Shown: piece by piece, positions 6,476-13,136 of the stretch | Layout of the letters: each line of letters begins with the position of its first letter | Numbering within the stretch: position 1 is the stretch's first letter | Origin: Planctomycetota bacterium | GTDB lineage: Bacteria; Planctomycetota; Phycisphaerae; Phycisphaerales; UBA1924 | Length of the DNA: 38,798 bases | Direction of reading: 5' to 3' | Assembly: GCA_003696725.1 (NCBI GenBank) | Contig: RFGI01000057.1 | Span: 1 to 38,798, forward strand | Position numbers and translations under genes: made by a program | The notes under the pieces: model-generated | Databases searched by the model: none | What the model was told of the DNA's origin: nothing | The model's input: the letters and a program-made list of their open reading frames with translations, nothing else

Positions 6476-8087
6476 CCTTCAATCCGACCGCCGCCTGCCG
6501 GCGTTTGTACTCGGCGCGGTCGATCATCCGCACCACGCGCGCGACCGTCGCCGCGTCGATCCCGGTCTGGCGGGTGATCGTCGATGGCGCGGCCCGGTCC
6601 TCGACGTACCGCGCGATGATCGCGTCTAGCTGGTCGTACGGGGGGAGGGAGTCCTGGTCGGTCTGGTCGGGCCTCAGCTCGGCGCTGGGCGGTTTCTCGA
6701 TGGTGCGGTGCGGGATGGGAGGTCGGCCGAAGCCCCCGGCGCCTGGGTTGGCGTTGATCCAACGCGCCAGCCGGTAGACCTGCGTCTTGGCGACGTCGGA
6801 GAGGACGGCCAGCCCGCCGTTCATGTCGCCGTAGAGCGTGCAATAACCGACGGCCAGCTCACTCTTGTTGCCGGTCGAGAGCGGCAAGAGGCCCAGCTTG
6901 TTCGACAGGGCCATCACAATCAGCCCGCGCAGGCGCGACTGGACGTTCTCCTCGGCGACGCCGGGCTCGCGGTCGGCGCCCATCGACGCGAACACCGGCG
7001 CCAGGGCGGACTCGGCGGCGGCGTGCAGGGGCTCGATCGGCACGACCTCGAACCGCGCGCCCAGCGCGACGGCCAGCGCCCGCGCGTCCTCCACCGAGCC
7101 CGCCGAGGAGAACCGGCTCGGCATCCCCACCGTCAAGACGCGCTCGGGGCCCAGGGCGGCGGCGGCGATCGTCGCCGTCAGCGCCGAGTCGATCCCGCCG
7201 GAGAGGCCCACCACGGCGCGGTCGAACCCCGTCTTGCGGGCGTAGTCGCGCACGCCCAGGACCAGCGCCCGCCACAAGAGGGCCTCGTCGGGCGTCGGCC
7301 GGGACTCGGCGACGCCGGGGTTTCCGAGGTCGACAGTGAGGCTCTCGCCACCGAAGGGCTCGGTGTCGGCCAGGAGCCGCGCGCCGCCGTCCGCGGGGGC
7401 GTAGACCGCGGCGAGGCCGTCGAAGATCAGCTCGTCGTTGGCGCCGAACTGGTTGATTGACGCGACGGTGACGCCGTGCCGGTCGGCGTGTCGGCGGAGG
7501 ATGTCGCGCTGCGTGTGGCTCTTGCCGAGAACGAACGGCGTCGCGGAGGGGACGGCCACCACCCGCGCGCCGGCGCGGGCCAGCTCGGTCATCGGGTCGG
7601 GCCGGCCTCGGTACCGGCGGGCGAAGCCGGCGTCGTCGCCGCGCCACAGGTCCTCGCACACCGCCAGCCCGACGGGGACGCCCGCGACCTCGACCACCGC
7701 GGGCCGGTCGCCCGGTGTGAAGTAGCGGTCCTCGTCGAACACGTCGTAGGTCGGCAGGAGCCGTTTGTCGTAGCGCTCGATCACGGCGCCGTCGCGCAGC
7801 GCGAGGAGGCTGTTGCGGATCCCGTCCTCGGTGCGCCACGGGGCGCCGACGATGGCCGTGATCCCACGGGCCGCGGGGGCGAGGGCCTCGGCGACCTCCA
7901 TCGCGGCCTCGACGAACCCCTCCTGCCACAAGAGATCGCGGGGCGGGTAGCCCGTGACGGCCAGTTCCGGGAGGACGGCGAGGTCGGCGCCGGCGCGGCG
8001 CGCCCCCTCGATCGCCGATCGGCACAGCTCTGCGTTGCCCGCCAGGTCGCCCACGGTCGGGTTGATCGGCGCCAGCGTCAGCCGCAT
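6399..8087 (-). CDS. nadE: glutamine-dependent NAD+ synthetase
   Basis: A 562-residue two-domain enzyme making NAD+ from deamido-NAD+, ATP and glutamine. The N-terminal nitrilase-type glutaminase has the triad Glu41 (LPELAVTGYPP), Lys108 (YDKRLLP) and Cys144 (AVCEDLW). The C-terminal synthetase has the PP-loop SGGIDS at 296-301 and the STGNKSE motif. Length matches the bacterial glutamine-dependent form. No Shine-Dalgarno is seen; TATCAT ends seven bases before the ATG. The gene converges on dtd with a 77-bp overlap and is divergent from the secreted protein at 8168. Confidence 0.96.
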   Translation of the reverse strand: MRLTLAPINPTVGDLAGNAELCRSAIEGARRAGADLAVLPELAVTGYPPRDLLWQEGFVEAAMEVAEALAPAARGITAIVGAPWRTEDGIRNSLLALRDGAVIERYDKRLLPTYDVFDEDRYFTPGDRPAVVEVAGVPVGLAVCEDLWRGDDAGFARRYRGRPDPMTELARAGARVVAVPSATPFVLGKSHTQRDILRRHADRHGVTVASINQFGANDELIFDGLAAVYAPADGGARLLADTEPFGGESLTVDLGNPGVAESRPTPDEALLWRALVLGVRDYARKTGFDRAVVGLSGGIDSALTATIAAAALGPERVLTVGMPSRFSSAGSVEDARALAVALGARFEVVPIEPLHAAAESALAPVFASMGADREPGVAEENVQSRLRGLIVMALSNKLGLLPLSTGNKSELAVGYCTLYGDMNGGLAVLSDVAKTQVYRLARWINANPGAGGFGRPPIPHRTIEKPPSAELRPDQTDQDSLPPYDQLDAIIARYVEDRAAPSTITRQTGIDAATVARVVRMIDRAEYKRRQAAVGLKVTSVAFGTGRRFPIAQRWIEPIGRG

Positions 8088-8094
8088 GGGATCG

Positions 8095-8100
8095 ATGATA
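8095..8100 (-). promoter_or_regulatory. putative leaderless -10 box (TATCAT) of nadE
   Basis: On the minus strand TATCAT ends seven bases before the nadE ATG at 8087, with no ribosome binding site between them. Confidence 0.4.
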
Positions 8101-8125
8101 CGGGCGGCCCCCGTCGCGCAGCCGG

Positions 8126-8131
8126 TAGACT
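8126..8131 (+). promoter_or_regulatory. putative -10 box (TAGACT) of the secreted-protein gene
   Basis: TAGACT lies 36 bases before the ATG at 8168. Unlike the leaderless cases this gene has a Shine-Dalgarno (AGGAG), consistent with a short leader of about 30 nt. Confidence 0.4.
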
Positions 8132-8167
8132 CGTCGCGGCGGGGCGTCGCCGACCAGGAGACCCGGC

Positions 8168-9106
8168 ATGCGAGGGGCTCGGGGACCGATCATCGCGGGC
8201 TGTGTCGTGTTGGCGCTCGGCGCCGCCCGGGCGCCACGAGCGCACGCCGCGCCGACCGGGCCGGGCGTGGGCCAGACGGCGCGATACAGCCTGTCGGTGC
8301 GCGTCATCGTCCGGGAGGACAGCGCCGACGCCACCGAGACCGCGGCGCTGATCCAGACGGCGCACGTCACGCTCGAGCCCATCGCTCAGGAGGACGACGG
8401 CGGCCTGATTGTGCGCGGCCGATTCGATCGCCTGACCGCGGTCTGGCGCCGGGGTGATGAGCAACTGGAGTTCATCTGGCCGCGCGACGACGCGCCCGCC
8501 CTCGGCGCGGCCCCCGAGGCGCCGATCGTCGATGAGGCGCTCAGCCCGTCCGAGGCGTTCGCGGCGGTGTTCGAGGCCACGGCCGCCCAGCCCTTCGAGT
8601 TGATCGTGTCTGCGGACGGGCAAGTCGTGTCGGTTCGCGGGCTGACCGCCGAGGCTCGGGCCCAGGCGTCGGGCATGGTGGACCCGGCGGCGGTGGGGAT
8701 GCTCCGCCCGGCGCGGTTCGCGGCGATAGTGCAGCCGATCTTCGACGCCGGGGGCCTCCCGATGGGCCGGCTGGCGCCATGGACCCGGACGCGGGTGGAG
8801 CCGATGGGCGCCGCCGGCGCGGTCACCATCGTGACGGCGTGGCGACCGGTCGAGGGCGAAGAGGGCCGAGTGGAGGCCGAGGCGTCGGCGACGATCACCG
8901 TGGCCCCGCGCGACCCGGCGTCGGACGGGCAGCCCGTGTTCGAGCTGACCCGGGCCGAGGGCGAGGGGGCGCTCGTGTGGTCGGCCCAGGCGGGCCTCCA
9001 GGCGTGGTCCGAGACGCTTGTCATCGGGGGTCGGTGGTCGGTCGGCGACATTCAAGCGAGGCTCTCGGTCCGGTCTGAACGCGCCGTGCGACGGATCGAG
9101 GACTAG
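8168..9106 (+). CDS. secreted protein of unknown function
   Basis: A 312-residue protein with an N-terminal signal peptide (IIAGCVVLALGAARAP, likely cut after RAHA). The rest is beta-rich with alternating hydrophobic strands (YSLSVRVIVRE, LEPIAQEDDGGLIVRGRF, FELIVSADGQVVSVRGL) and no Cys or catalytic motif. The pattern of a query strand set, a central helical segment and a closing sheet resembles planctomycete DUF6263-like exported proteins, but I cannot confirm that. AGGAG lies about eight bases before the ATG. It is divergent from nadE and 49 bp upstream of another unknown gene. Confidence 0.72.
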   Translation: MRGARGPIIAGCVVLALGAARAPRAHAAPTGPGVGQTARYSLSVRVIVREDSADATETAALIQTAHVTLEPIAQEDDGGLIVRGRFDRLTAVWRRGDEQLEFIWPRDDAPALGAAPEAPIVDEALSPSEAFAAVFEATAAQPFELIVSADGQVVSVRGLTAEARAQASGMVDPAAVGMLRPARFAAIVQPIFDAGGLPMGRLAPWTRTRVEPMGAAGAVTIVTAWRPVEGEEGRVEAEASATITVAPRDPASDGQPVFELTRAEGEGALVWSAQAGLQAWSETLVIGGRWSVGDIQARLSVRSERAVRRIED

Positions 9107-9155
9107 GCGGCGGAATCGGCAGGCGAAGGCCGGCGGAAGGACCGATACTCGGAGC

Positions 9156-9761
9156 ATGCGCGTCTTCTTGGACGACACAGAGATCACCCCGCCGGAGCCC
9201 ACCCTGGCGGCGTGCCTGGCCGCGGGCGCCGAGGCCGGCGAGCGAGCCGGACGGGTCGTCGTCGAGGTGTGGGTGGACGGGGCGCCGGCGCCGGAGGCCG
9301 ATCTCGAGCATCCGCCGGGGCGGTCGCCCTATGCCGACGAGGTGCGGCTGGTGACGGCCGAGCCGTGCGCGCTGGTGCGCACGGTGATGCTCGACGTCGC
9401 CGAGACGCTCGGCGACACCATCGAGACCCAAGCGCGTGCGGCCGACGCGATCCAGATCGGGCGCACCGCGGAAGGATTACAAGGGCTCGGTGAGGCCCTG
9501 CGGGCGTGGGACGCGGCCCGCCGCGCGGTCGACGAGGGGTGCGCGCTGATCCGGTCACGGGGCGGGCCCGACCCGGCGCCGGCGGTCGACCCGGCTCTGG
9601 TCGAGAGCCTCGGAGCGGCGCTGGCGTCGGTGAAAGAGGCGCTGGCGCGGGAGGACTGGGCCCTGCTGGCGGACCTGCTGGCGTACGATCTCAAGGAGCA
9701 GGCCGAGGCGTGGCGCCGCGAGTTGGCGCGCCTCGCCGACGCCGTGCAGCCGGCGCCGTAA
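9156..9761 (+). CDS. hypothetical cytoplasmic protein
   Basis: A 201-residue acidic, Ala-rich protein I do not recognise. It begins MRVFLDDTEI and continues with an acidic N-terminal half and a C-terminal half of amphipathic helices (residues about 100-200, e.g. LASVKEALAREDWALLADLL), suggesting a helical bundle. No signal or membrane segment. The ATG at 9156 is favoured because upstream in-frame sequence is the antisense-like tail of the preceding gene; the ribosome binding site is weak (GAAGGA, 13 bases away). It runs directly into the next unknown gene (21-bp gap), so the two may work together. Confidence 0.65.
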   Translation: MRVFLDDTEITPPEPTLAACLAAGAEAGERAGRVVVEVWVDGAPAPEADLEHPPGRSPYADEVRLVTAEPCALVRTVMLDVAETLGDTIETQARAADAIQIGRTAEGLQGLGEALRAWDAARRAVDEGCALIRSRGGPDPAPAVDPALVESLGAALASVKEALAREDWALLADLLAYDLKEQAEAWRRELARLADAVQPAP

Positions 9762-9782
9762 TCCGGCCCGGAGGGAGCGCCC

Positions 9783-10448
9783 GTGGCGAAGACAAAGGCG
9801 GCCGACCGCATCGACGCGATGATGGAACGCGCCAGCGCGGCGTTGGAGGCGACGGACTACTTCACCGCCGAGGCCGAGGCCGCCGCCGCCCTCGAAGCCG
9901 CCCACCGCGCGGGCGACGACGACCGCATGGCGCGGATCCTCATGCCCCTGGAAGAAGCGCGCCGGCAGAAGCGCCTGCTCGCGGCCGACGCGGGGGTCGC
10001 CGGCCGGCTGTGCGAACTGCCCGGTCCCGACTGGCCCGACCGCCCCGGCTGCTGGCTCGTCGAGCCTCCGCTGGTCGGCGCCGACGCCCGCGAGCTGCGC
10101 CGTCAGGCCGATGAGCGCCGCGTCCCGACGATCGTGATCTGCCGCGAGCCCGCGACCGACGCCGGGCTGTGGCCCGTCGTGGTGATCGGGCTCAAGACGG
10201 TCCGGGCCTACGTCGATCCGCCCGAGGGCGGCGCGCCGGACACGCCGTGGTTCCTCGACGCCGCCGAGGCGCTGGGTGAGGCGGCGATCGACACGGTCGA
10301 TCCCGCCAGGTCCGCCCGGGCGCGTGTCGAGGACCTCATCGCGCTGGTGCAGACGCTGCGCGATCACGACCGGCTGCACCAGGCGCTCGCCCAGACATGC
10401 CGAGAGGCCATGCGCGAGCCGGCCGAACCCGGCCGACGCGCCGGCTGA
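9783..10448 (+). CDS. hypothetical protein with helical N-terminus
   Basis: A 221-residue protein of unknown function. Residues 1-70 are helical and read like a TPR-type hairpin (ALEATDYFTAEAEAAAALEA). Residues 80-170 form an alpha/beta region (WLVEPPLVGADARELRR, VPTIVICREPATDAGLWPVVVIG), and the end is helical. The start is GTG 9783 with GGAGGGA about seven bases upstream. It sits 21 bp after one unknown gene and five bp before the thermonuclease-like gene, so the three are likely an operon. Confidence 0.68.
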   Translation: MAKTKAADRIDAMMERASAALEATDYFTAEAEAAAALEAAHRAGDDDRMARILMPLEEARRQKRLLAADAGVAGRLCELPGPDWPDRPGCWLVEPPLVGADARELRRQADERRVPTIVICREPATDAGLWPVVVIGLKTVRAYVDPPEGGAPDTPWFLDAAEALGEAAIDTVDPARSARARVEDLIALVQTLRDHDRLHQALAQTCREAMREPAEPGRRAG

Positions 10449-10453
10449 CGCCG

Positions 10454-11029
10454 ATGCCCGCAGCGCCCCGGCGTCCCCGGCCGGATCGCCGCCGTCGCCG
10501 GGCGCGCGCGCTGGGGGCGGTCGTGGGCTTCGGGCTGCTCGCGGTTCTGGTGGCGCTGGACCGGGCGGGCCTCCTCGCGGCGCCGGCCAACGATGTCCGC
10601 CGCTACGACGGGGTCACGGCGCATGTGCTCCGCGTCGTCGACGGCGACACGCTGATCGTGGACGTCCCGGATGTCAGAGCCGGGGCGCCCGCGACGCGCA
10701 TCCGGGTGTGGGGGATCGACACGCCGGAATTGAGCGGGGCGGGCGGCGGGCCGGAGCCCTATGCGCTCGAGGCGGCACGGTTCGTCGAGGGCCTCGCCGA
10801 GGGCCGGGCGGTGACGCTTGAGATCGAGCCCCACCGCCCACGCGGCCGATACGGCCGGGTGCTGGCGCACGTGCGGCTCGAGTCGGGCCAGCTGCTGGGC
10901 ACGGCGGTGCTGCGCGCGGGTTTGGGCCGGGCCGATGACCGTTGGCCGCACCGCTGGATGGACCACTACCGGGCCGCCGAGCTTGCCGCCCGCCGGGCGG
11001 GTCGAGGGATCTGGGGCGGGAAGGAGTGA
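10454..11029 (+). CDS. membrane-anchored thermonuclease-fold (SNase-like) protein
   Basis: A 191-residue protein. An Arg-rich N-terminus is followed by one hydrophobic segment (ALGAVVGFGLLAVLVAL), then a staphylococcal nuclease-like domain from about residue 50. Family marks are RVVDGDTLIVDV, IRVWGIDTPEL, and RGRYGRVLAHV, which carry the usual calcium-binding Asp, the Arg/Asp/Glu catalytic set (R..DTPE) and the second catalytic Arg. This supports a Ca-dependent nuclease facing the periplasm or outside. The start at 10454 keeps the basic membrane anchor; an in-frame ATG at 10397 would overlap the previous gene. Confidence 0.88.
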   Translation: MPAAPRRPRPDRRRRRARALGAVVGFGLLAVLVALDRAGLLAAPANDVRRYDGVTAHVLRVVDGDTLIVDVPDVRAGAPATRIRVWGIDTPELSGAGGGPEPYALEAARFVEGLAEGRAVTLEIEPHRPRGRYGRVLAHVRLESGQLLGTAVLRAGLGRADDRWPHRWMDHYRAAELAARRAGRGIWGGKE

Positions 11030-11037
11030 GCGGCGGC

Positions 11038-11415
11038 TCAGCCCCCGCCGTGGCGCCGGCGGTACCGGTCGCGTGCGTGGTAGGGGTCCGGGGGCGGGGC
11101 GTCGTAGTAATAGTGCCGTTCGATGACGCGTGGCGGGGTAGGACGCACGTAGGCGCGACGGTCTCGGCGTGCGTTCTGATCGCCGATGACCCCGCCGGCG
11201 AGGGCCCCCGAGGACGCCCCGATCGCCGCCCCGGCGCCGGGCGCGCCGAAGACCGAGCCGATGATCGCCCCGCCGGCGGCGCCGAGCGCCGCGCCGGAGA
11301 ACGCGCCCTCCGGACCGTTGGCGCACCCGCCGGTCGTCACCGCCAGCAGCGTCAGCCCCGCCGCGGCGGCCAGAGATCGTTTCGCGTGTCTTGCGCAACC
11401 GCTGAGTTGGTTCAT
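11038..11415 (-). CDS. glycine-zipper lipoprotein-like protein
   Basis: A 125-residue exported protein. The signal region runs to a Cys in TTGGC, a loose lipobox with Thr at -3. Then comes a Gly/Ala zipper (SGAALGAAGGAIIGSVFG, GAAIGASSGALAGGVIG) that packs membrane helices in outer-membrane lipoproteins such as SlyB/OmpA-like zipper proteins. The C-terminus is Arg/Tyr/Pro-rich (RHYYYDAPPP) and ends HGGG. AAGGAG lies eight bases before the ATG. It converges on the thermonuclease-like gene. A stress or envelope-stability role is only by analogy. Confidence 0.8.
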   Translation of the reverse strand: MNQLSGCARHAKRSLAAAAGLTLLAVTTGGCANGPEGAFSGAALGAAGGAIIGSVFGAPGAGAAIGASSGALAGGVIGDQNARRDRRAYVRPTPPRVIERHYYYDAPPPDPYHARDRYRRRHGGG

Positions 11416-11454
11416 CGGTGTGCTCCTTGCGCGGGCCTATACTGGCCGCCCGAC

Positions 11455-11694
11455 ATGCGGTTGCAACCGGGCCCGACCGACGATTCTTGGCGCGCCGACC
11501 CCGGCGAGGCCATGCGCCGCCAGCACGAGCGCTGGCTCAGCCGCGCTCTGGCGTCGCCGGCGCTGGCGAAGCTGCGCATCCCGAGGCGCCGGGTCGACGA
11601 GGGGGGGTTCGGCCGGCTGATGCGCACCCGGGCCGGCCGGGCGTGGGCCGAGCGTTGGTGGGACCGGGCGTTCGCCGAAGCCGACCGGGCGTAG
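11455..11694 (+). CDS. small hypothetical protein
   Basis: A 79-residue basic protein rich in Arg and Trp (EAMRRQHERWLSRAL, AGRAWAERWWDRAFAEADRA). No known motif, signal or membrane segment. No Shine-Dalgarno is visible, but TATACT at 11438-11443 ends 11 bases before the ATG, like a leaderless or nearly leaderless start. It lies 33 bp before the next gene on the same strand. Given its shortness, coding status is likely rather than certain. Confidence 0.5.
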   Translation: MRLQPGPTDDSWRADPGEAMRRQHERWLSRALASPALAKLRIPRRRVDEGGFGRLMRTRAGRAWAERWWDRAFAEADRA

Positions 11695-11727
11695 GCACGA
11701 GAGCGGGACACATCAGGCGGGGGCGTC

Positions 11728-12573
11728 ATGCAGCACACACGTGTCAACCCGAAGTGGCTGGTCAAGATCGTCGTGTTCACCGTGCTGCTCGCCGGGCTCG
11801 GCGCGTGGGGGCTGTACGACGCGCTCTACGCGTACCCGAAACGCGGCGAGGCGTCCGCGCTCTTTTCGAAGTACGAATACCTCCGGGCCGCCCGTGATTC
11901 GAACGAGTTGTCCCGGGCGTCAGTCGACGACCCGCGGGCGGAGTTGGAGCGCCTCGAGGGGATCCGGGTCGAGCTGTCCCAGCAGGCCGAGGGCGATACG
12001 CCGGCCGCTCGCCGGGCGCAGACGCAGCTCAAGCGTCTTCAGTGGCTCGAAGCGCTCCGCGCGATCGGCGCCCTGGACCCGGACCGGACGCGCATCGCGC
12101 AGCCGACGGCGGAGCTGAACGAGCTGGATTCGGCGCTGGCCGGCCAGGTCCCGCCCAAGCCGCTGGCCGCGTGGGACATCCCGCTGCAGTGGGTGTTCGT
12201 GGTGGTCGGGTTCGGCGGGGCGCTGTGGCTGGTCGTGCTGATCCTGCGGGTCCGGGCCGCCCGCTACGGGTTCGACCCCGAGACACGGACGCTGACGCTT
12301 CCGGGCGGGCGCACGATCGCGCCCGGGGACCTGGCCGAGCTGGACAAACGCAAGTGGGACAAGTTCCTTGTGAAGGTGCTCGTGAAGGAGGGCGCCCCGG
12401 TTCGGCTGGACCTGCTGAGGCATACGCCGCTGGAGGATTGGATCCTCGAGATGGAACGGGCCGCGGGCCTGGCGCCCGAGCCCGAGCCCGAGTCAGGGTC
12501 AGAGTCAGAGTCAGAGGCTGCGCCCGCCGAGCCAATCGAGGACCGGCCCGAACCCGGCGTGGCGCCTCGGTGA
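11728..12573 (+). CDS. two-helix membrane protein with acidic tail, unknown function
   Basis: A 281-residue protein. The first membrane helix is at about residues 10-28 (LVKIVVFTVLLAGLGAWGLY). A soluble helical region follows (residues 45-140, with ELERLEGIRVELSQQ), and a second helix at about 150-172 (WVFVVVGFGGALWLVVLIL). After it comes a small beta-rich domain (GFDPETRTLTLPGGRTIAP). The tail is a low-complexity acidic run of Glu, Pro and Ser, coded by near-perfect GAGCCC and TCAGAG repeats at 12476-12515. The layout suggests both ends in the cytoplasm with a periplasmic middle. I recognise no named family. Confidence 0.72.
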   Translation: MQHTRVNPKWLVKIVVFTVLLAGLGAWGLYDALYAYPKRGEASALFSKYEYLRAARDSNELSRASVDDPRAELERLEGIRVELSQQAEGDTPAARRAQTQLKRLQWLEALRAIGALDPDRTRIAQPTAELNELDSALAGQVPPKPLAAWDIPLQWVFVVVGFGGALWLVVLILRVRAARYGFDPETRTLTLPGGRTIAPGDLAELDKRKWDKFLVKVLVKEGAPVRLDLLRHTPLEDWILEMERAAGLAPEPEPESGSESESEAAPAEPIEDRPEPGVAPR

Positions 12574-12610
12574 CAGGCGCCGGGCTCGGACCCCAACAAT
12601 CCCGAAGACG

Positions 12611-13114
12611 ATGACCGCGCTAGCCGCAGGCATCATGGCGCTGGTCGGGGTGGCGGGCGTCCTGGCGACGCTCTTCGCGCTGCCCGGGCTGTGGCTGATC
12701 GTGGCCGCCGGGGCGGCGGTGGACCTGTGGAGGCCCGACACCTACGCGCTGAGCACGCTGCTGATCGCCGCGGGCCTCGCCGTGCTGGCGGAGGTCCTGG
12801 AGCTCGTCGCCGCCGGCGCCGGGGCGAAGCAGGCCGGTGGGGGGAAACGCGCCGCGGTCGGGGCGATCGCGGGCGCGATCGTCGGCGCGATCCTGGGCAC
12901 ACCGATCCTCCCGATCGTGGGAACGATCCTGGGCGGGGCGGTGGGCGCGGGCGTCGGCGCCGTCCTGCTGGAGGGGACCAAGCCGGGCCGATCGTGGGCG
13001 GACCTGGGTCGGGTGGGCCGCGGCGCCGCGACGGGCCGGCTGCTGGCGACGCTGATCAAGGCGGGTTTTGCTGTCGCGGTGGCCGTCCTGCTCACCGTCG
13101 CCGCGGTGGTGTAA
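12611..13114 (+). CDS. DUF456 family membrane protein
   Basis: A 167-residue very hydrophobic protein with four to five membrane helices. The N-terminal GVAGVLATLFALPGLWLI and the long Gly/Ala-rich zipper in the middle (AIAGAIVGAILGTPILPIVG) are typical of DUF456 proteins. The C-terminal LLATLIKAGFAVAVAVLL helix is also typical. Biochemical role unknown for the family. It follows the acidic-tail membrane protein by 37 bp and converges on the glucan phosphorylase gene with a 22-bp gap. Confidence 0.82.
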   Translation: MTALAAGIMALVGVAGVLATLFALPGLWLIVAAGAAVDLWRPDTYALSTLLIAAGLAVLAEVLELVAAGAGAKQAGGGKRAAVGAIAGAIVGAILGTPILPIVGTILGGAVGAGVGAVLLEGTKPGRSWADLGRVGRGAATGRLLATLIKAGFAVAVAVLLTVAAVV

Positions 13115-13136
13115 GGCCTCGGTTCGCGGCTTAGGC

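Noticed and set aside
12476-12515. Tandem repeat as a separate element
   Set aside because: The GAGCCC/TCAGAG repeats lie in frame and only code the acidic Glu/Pro/Ser tail of the membrane protein.
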